From assembly GCA_949300345.1 (NCBI GenBank), contig CASGDR010000002.1, positions 1-35,027 of the forward strand: a stretch of 35,027 nucleotides of DNA, given 5' to 3'. A program made the position numbers and the translations under genes. Below the pieces are notes generated by a model that made no database searches, was not told where the DNA came from, and saw only the letters and a list, made by a program, of their open reading frames with translations. Source of the stretch: an uncultured bacterium. GTDB lineage: Bacteria > Bacillota_I > Bacilli_A > RFN20 > CAG-826. Numbering within the stretch: position 1 is the stretch's first letter; each line of letters begins with the position of its first letter. Shown here piece after piece: positions 14,583-22,498 of the stretch.

Positions 14583-16477
14583 AGTCCGAGTTCCTCCTTG
14601 CTAAGCTGGCTGAGGGCGATGTCGCGATATAGGGGGCAGTTCTCCAACAGTTCCCGGTGGGTGCCCATACCTACCTGCTTGCCTTCGTTAAGGACCACGA
14701 TGGTATCGGCATCCATGATGGTGCCGATGCGCTGGGCCACGATGAATTTGGTGGCGTCCTTCTCCTCTTTGGCGAGGTTTTCCCTGACCTCGCGGTCGGT
14801 CTTGTAGTCCAAAGCGCTGAAGGAGTCATCGAATATGTAGAACTCCGGCTCGATGGCCACGGCCCTAGCGATGCATAGCCTCTGGCGCTGGCCGCCGGAG
14901 ACGTTCTTGCCGCCCTGGCTGATCCTGGCCTCATAGCCGCCGTCCATCTGGTTGATGAACTCATCGGCCTTAGCGATCTTGGCGGCCCGCTTGGTCTTCT
15001 CTTGGCTTAAGCCCGGGACCCCGAGGGCGATGTTCTTGTTGACCGAACCAGAGAAAAGCACGCCCTTCTGGGGGACATAGCCGAAGCGCTTGCGAAGCTC
15101 GGAAGAGTCCATGTCCTTGACGTTGACCCCGTCGACGAGGACCTCCCCTTCGGTCACGTCATATAAGCGTAGTAAAAGGTTGACTAAGGAGGATTTGCCC
15201 GAGCCGGTAGGCCCGATGAAGGCCACGGTCTGGGCCTTATCGGCAGTAAAGCTGATGTCTTCGAGCACGCATTCGGCGGCGTCGGGATAGCGGAAGCTGA
15301 CATGGTCAAAGACCAGTTTCCCCTCCCTCTTCGGATTCCTAGGATGCTCGGGCTCCTTGATGGAGGACTGGGTCATGAGGACCTCGTTGATCCTCTTGGC
15401 GGAAACCGAGGCCCTGGGCCAAAGGACGAACATCATTAATAGCATCACGAAGCTCATGATGACTTGGCTGCCTAGCATCATGAAGGAGGTGACCGTCGCA
15501 TAGTCGGTGGACCCGGCCTGGATGAGGGAAGCCCCGACCCAATAGATGGCAAGTGAGAGTCCGCTCATGATGACGGCCATGGTCGGAGAAAGGATGGATA
15601 TCATCTCGGAGGTAAAGAGGTTGGCTTTTGTGAGTTCCTCGTTCGCGGCTTCGGATTTCTCGATCTGATAGCCCTCGGAGTTATAGGCCCTGACCACCCG
15701 GATGCCGGTGAGGTTCTCGCGGACCACGAGGTTGAGCTTATCGATGAGCTTCTGCATGGATTTGAAGCGCGGGATGACTAGCACCATCACGATGCCGATC
15801 GAAAGGATGAGGGCAAAGATGAAAAGCCCGGTAACCACCGTCAATTGCCAGCTCGCTGCCTGGATCTTGCATAGGGCCCAGATGACGGTGATGGGGGCGG
15901 CTAGGACCATGCGGATGACCATGATGTTGGCCATCTGGACCTGGCTGACGTCGTTGGTGGACCTGGTAATCAGGCTCGCGGTGGAAAAGGAATTGATTTC
16001 CGCTAGGGAGAAGGAGGCGACTTTCTCAGATAGCTCGCGCCTTATCCTAGTGGCCTGGTCGGCGGCCACGCGGGAAGAGAGCACGGATATGACCATCTGC
16101 GCCGCGGCGATGCCGAAGGCCGCCAGTACCATCATCCCGGCGTTTAACCAGATGTCCCCGGTCGAGGATATGGCGATATCGAATATCATCTCGATATCCG
16201 AGGTCGCTAGGCCCATGGGCGAGAGGACATCGATAAGCCAATCAAGGCCGTTTTCGGCGATGGTTGCAAAACCCCCTAATGAGGTTATTAAGGCACTGAG
16301 CTCATCCCCCAATTGGGCGGGGTTGTTATGGTAATTGAGATAGGTGATCGACCTGATGATGTTGCTGACATAGTCGGTCATGGTCATGGTGCAGTAGACC
16401 TGAAGGATCGTAAATCCCAAAATCAGGCCGACGAGGAACCAGTCCCTCTTGGTGAATTTGCTATAGAGTTTGAACAT
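14579..16477 (-). CDS. Heterodimeric ABC exporter subunit with degenerate catalytic site (YheI/TM287-like)
   Basis: 632 residues. Membrane domain about 15-350, ATPase about 380-620. Walker A is GPTGSGKSS and the signature NVSGGQRQR is intact. Walker B reads FYIFDDSFSALD, with Asp at the catalytic Glu position, and the switch histidine is Gln (FIVAQRIGTI). With the partner's poor signature motif these changes make one of the two ATP sites inactive, the usual asymmetric-exporter design. The segment between helices 1 and 2 (about residues 38-110) is long, so a sizeable external loop is likely. AAGGAGG sits 6 bases before the ATG. The gene opens the operon and is preceded by a strong promoter with a palindrome. 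Confidence 0.93.
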   Translation of the reverse strand: MFKLYSKFTKRDWFLVGLILGFTILQVYCTMTMTDYVSNIIRSITYLNYHNNPAQLGDELSALITSLGGFATIAENGLDWLIDVLSPMGLATSDIEMIFDIAISSTGDIWLNAGMMVLAAFGIAAAQMVISVLSSRVAADQATRIRRELSEKVASFSLAEINSFSTASLITRSTNDVSQVQMANIMVIRMVLAAPITVIWALCKIQAASWQLTVVTGLFIFALILSIGIVMVLVIPRFKSMQKLIDKLNLVVRENLTGIRVVRAYNSEGYQIEKSEAANEELTKANLFTSEMISILSPTMAVIMSGLSLAIYWVGASLIQAGSTDYATVTSFMMLGSQVIMSFVMLLMMFVLWPRASVSAKRINEVLMTQSSIKEPEHPRNPKREGKLVFDHVSFRYPDAAECVLEDISFTADKAQTVAFIGPTGSGKSSLVNLLLRLYDVTEGEVLVDGVNVKDMDSSELRKRFGYVPQKGVLFSGSVNKNIALGVPGLSQEKTKRAAKIAKADEFINQMDGGYEARISQGGKNVSGGQRQRLCIARAVAIEPEFYIFDDSFSALDYKTDREVRENLAKEEKDATKFIVAQRIGTIMDADTIVVLNEGKQVGMGTHRELLENCPLYRDIALSQLSKEELGL

Positions 16478-16506
16478 CGGGTTCCTCCTTGTACTCCATG
16501 CAGTGG

Positions 16507-16535
16507 AATGTATTCTCTGACATATAATATGTCAA
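16507..16535 (-). promoter_or_regulatory. Promoter with perfect 17-bp palindromic operator for the ABC exporter pair
   Basis: On the minus strand TTGACA (16535-16530), an exact 17-bp spacer and TACATT (16512-16507) lie 30 bases before the exporter ATG. TGACATATAATATGTCA (16518-16534) is a perfect palindrome of two 8-bp arms around one base and covers most of the -35 box and the spacer. A repressor bound there would block RNA polymerase. MarR-type regulators bind sites of this size, but no such gene is in the window, so the regulator is inferred. Confidence 0.75.
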
Positions 16536-16720
16536 AACATAAAGCCAATCAAAGGGCTGGGAAAACCGAAAACGGCGATGTTTCCTTGCCGGATTCCGGT
16601 TATAGGAATGTCGGATCTCCTTGGATGTTTAAATTCGGTTTATTTTTCATTCCGCCCTTTGGTAGTCCTTAACATCACCCGAATATAAACCGCATTCCGA
16701 CAAAAGGGGCTCCATTGTGG

Positions 16721-16756
16721 AATTCAATAGACTTTTGTCTATTAAGTGATTGAATT
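16721..16756 (+). repeat. Nested inverted repeats upstream of the MacB-type ABC operon
   Basis: Outer arms AATTCAAT (16721-16728) and ATTGAATT (16749-16756) are perfect 8-bp inverted repeats. Inside, AATAGAC (16726-16732) and GTCTATT (16737-16743) form a perfect 7-bp hairpin with a TTTT loop; the two share AAT, so they are alternatives. They end 30 bp before the ATG at 16787. This suits an operator or a 5'-leader element. The rest of the intergenic stretch 16536-16786 has no gene that I can support. Confidence 0.45.
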
Positions 16757-16786
16757 TCTGCTTCTTGTTTGAAACGATAGGTAGCG

Positions 16787-17488
16787 ATGAGTTACGTATC
16801 CGCCAAAAACGCCTGCCGCTACTTCGGCGAGGCCTCAACCCTAGTCAAAGCCCTCGATGAAATATCCTTTGATATCGATAAGGGCACTTTCACGGTCATC
16901 CTGGGTCCCTCGGGGGCCGGCAAGACCACCTTGCTCAATGTCTTGGGCGGCATGGACTCGCTTACCGCGGGCGAGATCATCGTCGGAGACCGCCATCTGG
17001 CGGGCCTAACCAGGCGCGAACTTACCGTCTATAGAAGGCAAGACGTCGGCTTCGTGTTCCAGTTCTATAACCTCATGCCCAACCTTACGGCTAGGGAAAA
17101 CGTGGAACTGGCCACCGAAATCTGCCCCGATGCCCTCGATATCTCAGAGACCCTTGAGGCCGTAGGCCTAAAGGAAAGGATGAACTATTTCCCCGCCCAG
17201 CTATCCGGCGGCGAACAGCAAAGGGTTTCGATCGCCAGGGCCATTGCCAAAAACCCCAAGATCTTGCTTTGCGATGAGCCGACCGGGGCCTTGGACTACC
17301 AGACCGGAAAACTGGTCTTGGCCTTATTATCGAAGATGGCCCGCGAACACGGGCAGACCGTCATCGTGGTCACCCATAACGCCGCCATCGCCGACATGGC
17401 CGATACCGTCTTCCGCATCAAAAACGGCACCATCGAGGAAAGGATCGTCCATAAAGATCCCGTCCCGGCCGAGGAGCTGGAGTGGTGA
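16787..17488 (+). CDS. ABC transporter ATP-binding protein (MacB/LolD family)
   Basis: 233 residues, a stand-alone ATPase. Walker A is GPSGAGKTT, the Q-loop region is [20 protein letters not shown], the signature is LSGGEQQR, Walker B is [11 protein letters not shown] and the switch histidine is in VVTHNAA. The ...YNLMPNLT and EPTGALD forms are typical of the MacB/LolD/BceA group, which drives FtsX-type permeases by mechanotransmission rather than substrate passage. The Shine-Dalgarno site is weak (AGGT). The stop overlaps the permease start, so the pair is one transporter. Roles in this family include peptide resistance, lipoprotein release and export; no two-component sensor is adjacent, so a Bce-type role is not supported. 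Confidence 0.93.
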   Translation: MSYVSAKNACRYFGEASTLVKALDEISFDIDKGTFTVILGPSGAGKTTLLNVLGGMDSLTAGEIIVGDRHLAGLTRRELTVYRRQDVGFVFQFYNLMPNLTARENVELATEICPDALDISETLEAVGLKERMNYFPAQLSGGEQQRVSIARAIAKNPKILLCDEPTGALDYQTGKLVLALLSKMAREHGQTVIVVTHNAAIADMADTVFRIKNGTIEERIVHKDPVPAEELEW

Positions 17489-19428
17489 AGATCAGGCGCG
17501 CCTATTACAAAACCTGCCTCAAGCTCTTCCGCAAGGAATGGGTCCGTTTTCTCTTGCTCGTGGGAGTCAACCTCGTGGGCGTCGGGGTCATGTCGGGCCT
17601 TGGTCCGATCTGCGATACCCTCAAGCAGTCCTTCAGCGAAAAGATGGCCTCGGCCAACGCCCCCGACCTCATCGGGATGTGTTCCTCCGAAGAGGGCTAT
17701 ACCGACGAGCTGATGGAGCAGATAAGATCGGTCGACGGGGTGGAAGAGGCCAATGCCTATATCACCCTCCCCTACGGGGACGGCCGCTACTACTTCCAAT
17801 ATTATTGCTATGACGATTATTCGGCCATCGACCAGGCCAAGCCCACCCTATTAGAGGGCCGCTTCCCGGAAAACGAATACGAAATCGCCGTGGAAGCCCC
17901 AGGCAATAGCCTTGATACCTATAAGATCGGGGATACGGTCAGGGTCGAATACGAGACCAGCGTCGTCACCGGCGGCACCCTGCCCGGATTCGATGTCGAG
18001 ATCCCCTTCAACATCGTCACCGGCTCCAGCCATGACTACACCGTGGTCGGCATCGTCGAAAGCGCGATGTACTCCAATAAGACCCAATACCCCTCCTTGC
18101 TTGATCCCGATTCCAATATGTCGGGCATCTATTACATGCACTCCTCTTTCAAGGAGATGGATGTGAATATCACCATCACCTTGCCCGTCATCGGGGACAT
18201 CGTGATAAGTAAGACCACGGCTACGCTTCCCTATAACGCGGTATCCATCAACATCACCGGAATAGCGGGGGCCAACATCTATGAAAGCGACTACCTCGAT
18301 AGGGTCGATGCCCTAAAGGCAGAACTATCCGATTTACTGGGCGAAGACACGACGTTTTTGACCCTGCAGGAAAACGCCGGGGTCGTCTCCCTTAGCGAAT
18401 ATGCCGATAAGGTCATGGCCCTAAGCTACATCGTCTCGGCCTTCTTCATCGTAATTGTTATTCTGGTCATAACCACCACCCTGGCTAGGCTGGTGGAAGA
18501 GGAAAGGCCCATCATCGCCTGCTACCGCTCCAACGGGGTGGGCTCGGGCCACATCGCCATGAAATATGCCCTATTTGCCATCCTTTCGATCACCATCGGG
18601 GCGGTGCTTGGATACCTGCTGATGGGCGAATGGCTCATATATTTCATCTATTCGGCCTTCTCCACGAGCTACTACATGCCCCCGATGACGGGCGTGAAGT
18701 TCATGGCCTTCGGGATTGTCGCCACCCTCATCACCGTCGGGGCGGCCCTGGTGGCCACCATCTTGGTGCTCATCAAATCGCTAAGGGAATCCCCAGCCAA
18801 CCTCTTGCTTCCCAAGGCTCCGACCCCGGGCAAGAAGATCCTCCTCGAGAGGATCGGCCCCATCTGGAGGCGCCTATCCTTCTCCTTCAAGAGCATGTTC
18901 CGCAATGTCTTCCGCCACCCCATCAGAAGCGTCCTTACCATCGTTTCGGTAATCGGCTCGACGGCTTTGCTTTTCGCCGGCTGGGGCGTGGTCTGCGCCT
19001 CCAGCTTCGGGGATTTGCCCCCGGGTAGCGAGATGGTCGGGGTCATCGGCGGGGTCATCGTCCTCGTGGCTGCGGCCCTTTGTCTACTGGTCCTAACCAA
19101 CATCATGAACATCCAAGTGGGCGAAAAGACCAGGGAAATCGCCACTTTGGAGGTGCTTGGCTACACCGATAAGGAGGTGGCCATGTACATCTACCGCGAG
19201 GTGGACTTCCTCGTCATCATCTCCACCTTGTGCGGGCTTCCCTGCGGCTATGGCTTTACCCTATTTGTCTTCGGCTATGTGGGACTCGGCTCCAGCGAGG
19301 ACATCATGTGGTGGGTCTATTTCCTCATCATCGCCATCGAAATGATCATGATGTGCCTATCCAACCTGATGCTATATCCCAAGATCAGGCGCATCGACAT
19401 GAACGCCTCGCTCAAAGCCATCGAATAA
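17482..19428 (+). CDS. FtsX-like ABC transporter permease
   Basis: 648 residues. A cytoplasmic N-terminus and first helix (about 20-42) are followed by a large extracellular domain (about 43-310). Three helices of a first FtsX module follow (about 311-335, 355-385, 405-430). After a linker with a conserved FKSMFRNVFRHPIRS segment come four more helices (about 486-506, 516-540, 575-600, 608-632). The second extracellular domain is almost absent (about 10 residues between helices at 506 and 516). Two GTG codons (17482, 17485) could start it; GAGGAG at 17471 is 5 or 8 bases away. Both overlap the ATPase gene end. The extracellular domain probably contacts the substrate, which is unknown. Confidence 0.88.
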   Translation: MVKIRRAYYKTCLKLFRKEWVRFLLLVGVNLVGVGVMSGLGPICDTLKQSFSEKMASANAPDLIGMCSSEEGYTDELMEQIRSVDGVEEANAYITLPYGDGRYYFQYYCYDDYSAIDQAKPTLLEGRFPENEYEIAVEAPGNSLDTYKIGDTVRVEYETSVVTGGTLPGFDVEIPFNIVTGSSHDYTVVGIVESAMYSNKTQYPSLLDPDSNMSGIYYMHSSFKEMDVNITITLPVIGDIVISKTTATLPYNAVSINITGIAGANIYESDYLDRVDALKAELSDLLGEDTTFLTLQENAGVVSLSEYADKVMALSYIVSAFFIVIVILVITTTLARLVEEERPIIACYRSNGVGSGHIAMKYALFAILSITIGAVLGYLLMGEWLIYFIYSAFSTSYYMPPMTGVKFMAFGIVATLITVGAALVATILVLIKSLRESPANLLLPKAPTPGKKILLERIGPIWRRLSFSFKSMFRNVFRHPIRSVLTIVSVIGSTALLFAGWGVVCASSFGDLPPGSEMVGVIGGVIVLVAAALCLLVLTNIMNIQVGEKTREIATLEVLGYTDKEVAMYIYREVDFLVIISTLCGLPCGYGFTLFVFGYVGLGSSEDIMWWVYFLIIAIEMIMMCLSNLMLYPKIRRIDMNASLKAIE

Positions 19429-19444
19429 GCCATGTTATTTGGCT

Positions 19445-19450
19445 TATAAT
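19445..19450 (+). promoter_or_regulatory. Candidate -10 box directly before dnaE
   Basis: A perfect TATAAT ends 6 bases before the GTG chosen as the dnaE start. There is no good -35 box at 16-18 bp. If real, transcription would begin at or within a base or two of the GTG, i.e. a leaderless message, in keeping with the lack of a Shine-Dalgarno site. Confidence 0.35.
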
Positions 19451-19456
19451 CTAAAG

Positions 19457-22400
19457 GTGCCCTACTTTCCATTGCATGTAAGAAGCGCTTTCTCCTTCCT
19501 GAGGAGTTCTTTGGTGCCCTCTAGTATCGCTAGGGCCGCCGAAAGGCTCTCCTATAAGAGGGTCGGGCTAAGCGATGGGCTTTCCTTATCGGCCTATGCC
19601 CCTTTTTACCATGCCTGCATTTGTAAGGGCATCACCCCCTATTTCGGGATGGATATAGCCGTGCAGGGTACGCCCCTGGCCCTATATATCGCAAACGAGG
19701 AAGGCTACCGTAGCCTGCTGGCCATCTATTACCTGGCCCAGAAAAGGGCCCTGACACCCGAGGATTTCAAATCCTGCAAGGGCCTATATGCCGTCCTTGA
19801 TGGACATAGCCTTGATGAATCGCATTTGTTGGATAAGGACTACCCGATGTTCCTATATCGCCTAAGCGGTTGCTTCATGGGTTTTTATGTGGGTATCCCC
19901 TATCTCCCCAAAGAGCCCGAGAAGGTAAGTAAGATCAGGGAATTCGCCGCTTTGCATTCCTATAAGGCCATCGCCTTCCCGCTTATCTGCTATGAAAAGG
20001 AAGACGACCAGCTGACCCTAGATATCCTTAGGGCCATCGAGGAAAACACCAAGATCGATCAGGAGCATAAGCAAGAAAAGGGCTTCATGTACTTCCTAAG
20101 CAAGGAAGAAGCCGAGGCTTATTTCCATAAAGAGGAGATCGATAGCCTGGAGGAAATAGCCGCAAAACTAAGCTTCGATTATCCCCAAAAGCGCGGGGCC
20201 TTATACCGCCATAAGGAGAATCCGGAGGGCCTAAGCTCTACCAAATATCTCCGTAAACTCGCCCTGGAAGGACTCCAAAAGAAAAATCCCAACTACGACC
20301 AAAGATATGCCAAAAGGCTCGACTATGAGCTATCCATCATCGAAAAGATGGGCTTTTGCGACTATTTCCTTACAGTGGCCGACTATGTGCATTACGCCAA
20401 GACCCACGATATCACCGTGGGCCCGGGCCGCGGCTCGGCCGGGGGCTCCTTGGTTTCCTATGCCCTTGATATCGTCGAGGTCGATCCCATCAGGTTCTCC
20501 TTGCTTTTCGAGAGGTTCCTCAATCCCGAAAGGACCTCGATGCCCGACATCGACGTCGACTTCAATGACCAAAAGCGCGACCGCCTCATCGCCTATCTTA
20601 AGGACAAGTATGGGGAAGAAAGGGTCGCCAACGTCTTGACCACCGTCTATATCGGGGCCAGGCAATCCCTGCATGATATAAGGCGGGTCTATGACTTGCC
20701 CGAAAGGGACCTGGCCCTGCTATCAAGGGCCATAAGCGACCCCAATGCCAGTCTGAGGGAAAACTACAAAAACTCCCCTTCTTTTAGAAGGCTGGTGGAC
20801 TCCGATCGCTTCTATTTGGATTTCGTGAAGCTAGCCACCCGCATCGAAGGCTTGCCCCGCCAGGCCGGACTTCATGCCGCCGGGGTGGTCATCGACGATG
20901 CCCCGCTAAGCGAGGTCCTGCCCACGAAGATCGAACCGGGAACCGGGCTCGTCGCCTGCTTGGAGAAGGCATATCTGGAGGAACAGGGCTTCCTGAAGAT
21001 GGACATTTTGGGTTTAAGGAACCTCTCTTTGGTGGACGCTTGCCTCGATCTATATGAAAAGCATACGGGCAAGAAGGTCTCCTTCTATGAGATACCCTTC
21101 GATGAAGAAGGGGCCATCGCCTTGGTAAGATCAGGGGAAACCTATGGGCTATTCCAGCTTGAATCCCCCGGCATGAGGAAGACGGTCCGCATGGTCAAGC
21201 CCACCAGCTTCCTCGACGTGGCCGCCATCATCGCCCTCTTCCGTCCCGGACCCATGGAGCAGATTCCCAACTTCGCCAGGCGCAAGGCCGGGCAAGAGAG
21301 GATCAGCTACCCCTCCCCTGAGCTCAGCGACATCCTCAAGGAGACCTATGGCATCATCGTCTATCAGGAGCAGATCATGCAGATCGCGACCCTATATGCC
21401 GGCTTCTCCCCTGCTAAGGCCGACATGTTCCGCAAGGCCATCTCCAAGAAGGATCCCATCAAGATCGCGGCCTTAGAAAAAGACTTCAAGGAAGGGGCCA
21501 TTGCCCTAGGCCATAGCAAGGAAAATGCCGACTCGGTCTATTCCTTGATCTATAAGTTTGCCTCCTATGGCTTCAACAAGTCCCACGCGGTGGCCTACGC
21601 CATGCTATCGACGAGGATGGCCTACATGAAGAAGCACATGGCCGGGGAATTCTATTCGGCCGTCCTTTCCAACTACTCCCTTGACGACAAGAAGTTCAAG
21701 GATGCCCTGCGCGAGGCCAAAAGCCACGGATACCGCTTGCTTTGCCCGGATATCAACCGCTCGATCCGCATCATCGAAAACCATGGTAAGGACCTGATTC
21801 TCTCCCTTGGCTACATCAAGAAGCTAAATGGCCGCCTGATCGAAGGCATCTTGCTAGAAAGGGAGGAAAACGGACCCTATCAGGACTTGTTTGACTTCAC
21901 CCTTAGGGTCAAGAAGTACGGGCTGAATACCCAAGCCCTGATCCGTCTGATCGATGCCGGGGCCCTGGATTGCTTCGGACTTAACCGCACCACCCTTAGG
22001 GGCGCGGCCTTCTCCTCTTTGGAGTATGCCGAGATGCTGATGGGCGAATCCGGCAATGCGATCTTGCTCGACTTGGGTTTAGAAAAGCCCCTCATCGAGA
22101 TGAGGGATGAAGACCAGGCCGCCTCCTTAGCGGCCGAGCGGGAAGCCCTAGGGGCCTATATTTCGGCTTCTCCTTTGGAGAAATACTCCATGGATATATC
22201 TAGGGAACACGCCCTTCCCATAGAAGAGGCCTATGATGCCTATGGTGATTTCTTGACCCGCGGCATCGTCTCTTCCCTCGACTTCAAGATCACCAAGACC
22301 GGAGAGCAGATGGCCTTTTTGGAAATCTATGACGAGAACTCCTCGATGCGCTTCAGCTTGTTTAGCGAGGTGCTCGATAAATCGCGTCAGGTCCTAAGTA

Positions 22401-22498
22401 TCGGTAATTCCGTGCTCATCCGCGCCCATAAGGAAAATAGAAAGGGAAGCCCGAGCTACACCGCCGGCTTCATCAGGGAACTAAAGGAAAATGGCTAA
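19457..22498 (+). CDS. dnaE: DNA polymerase III subunit alpha
   Basis: 1013 residues from the GTG. An in-frame TTG at 19439 would add 6 residues. I prefer the GTG because MPYFPLHVRS then matches the family N-terminus (Bacillus DnaE begins MSFVHLQVHS) position for position. It is the replicative polymerase catalytic subunit. Order: PHP domain (1-220), palm with GPGRGSAGGSLVSYALD and the catalytic PDIDVDF, fingers with the SHAVAYAMLS block, tandem HhH region and a C-terminal OB fold (about 920-1000). It is shorter than the roughly 1,110-1,160 usual for DnaE. The PHP domain has HVRS and LSDGL where active PHP domains have HxH and TDHG, so it is probably not a nuclease. It overlaps polA by 8 bases. 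Confidence 0.96.
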   Translation: MPYFPLHVRSAFSFLRSSLVPSSIARAAERLSYKRVGLSDGLSLSAYAPFYHACICKGITPYFGMDIAVQGTPLALYIANEEGYRSLLAIYYLAQKRALTPEDFKSCKGLYAVLDGHSLDESHLLDKDYPMFLYRLSGCFMGFYVGIPYLPKEPEKVSKIREFAALHSYKAIAFPLICYEKEDDQLTLDILRAIEENTKIDQEHKQEKGFMYFLSKEEAEAYFHKEEIDSLEEIAAKLSFDYPQKRGALYRHKENPEGLSSTKYLRKLALEGLQKKNPNYDQRYAKRLDYELSIIEKMGFCDYFLTVADYVHYAKTHDITVGPGRGSAGGSLVSYALDIVEVDPIRFSLLFERFLNPERTSMPDIDVDFNDQKRDRLIAYLKDKYGEERVANVLTTVYIGARQSLHDIRRVYDLPERDLALLSRAISDPNASLRENYKNSPSFRRLVDSDRFYLDFVKLATRIEGLPRQAGLHAAGVVIDDAPLSEVLPTKIEPGTGLVACLEKAYLEEQGFLKMDILGLRNLSLVDACLDLYEKHTGKKVSFYEIPFDEEGAIALVRSGETYGLFQLESPGMRKTVRMVKPTSFLDVAAIIALFRPGPMEQIPNFARRKAGQERISYPSPELSDILKETYGIIVYQEQIMQIATLYAGFSPAKADMFRKAISKKDPIKIAALEKDFKEGAIALGHSKENADSVYSLIYKFASYGFNKSHAVAYAMLSTRMAYMKKHMAGEFYSAVLSNYSLDDKKFKDALREAKSHGYRLLCPDINRSIRIIENHGKDLILSLGYIKKLNGRLIEGILLEREENGPYQDLFDFTLRVKKYGLNTQALIRLIDAGALDCFGLNRTTLRGAAFSSLEYAEMLMGESGNAILLDLGLEKPLIEMRDEDQAASLAAEREALGAYISASPLEKYSMDISREHALPIEEAYDAYGDFLTRGIVSSLDFKITKTGEQMAFLEIYDENSSMRFSLFSEVLDKSRQVLSIGNSVLIRAHKENRKGSPSYTAGFIRELKENG

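Noticed and set aside
16647-16838. 63-codon minus-strand ORF between the two ABC operons
   Set aside because: No Shine-Dalgarno site, it overlaps the start of the real ATPase gene and the inverted repeats, and the translation has no family features.
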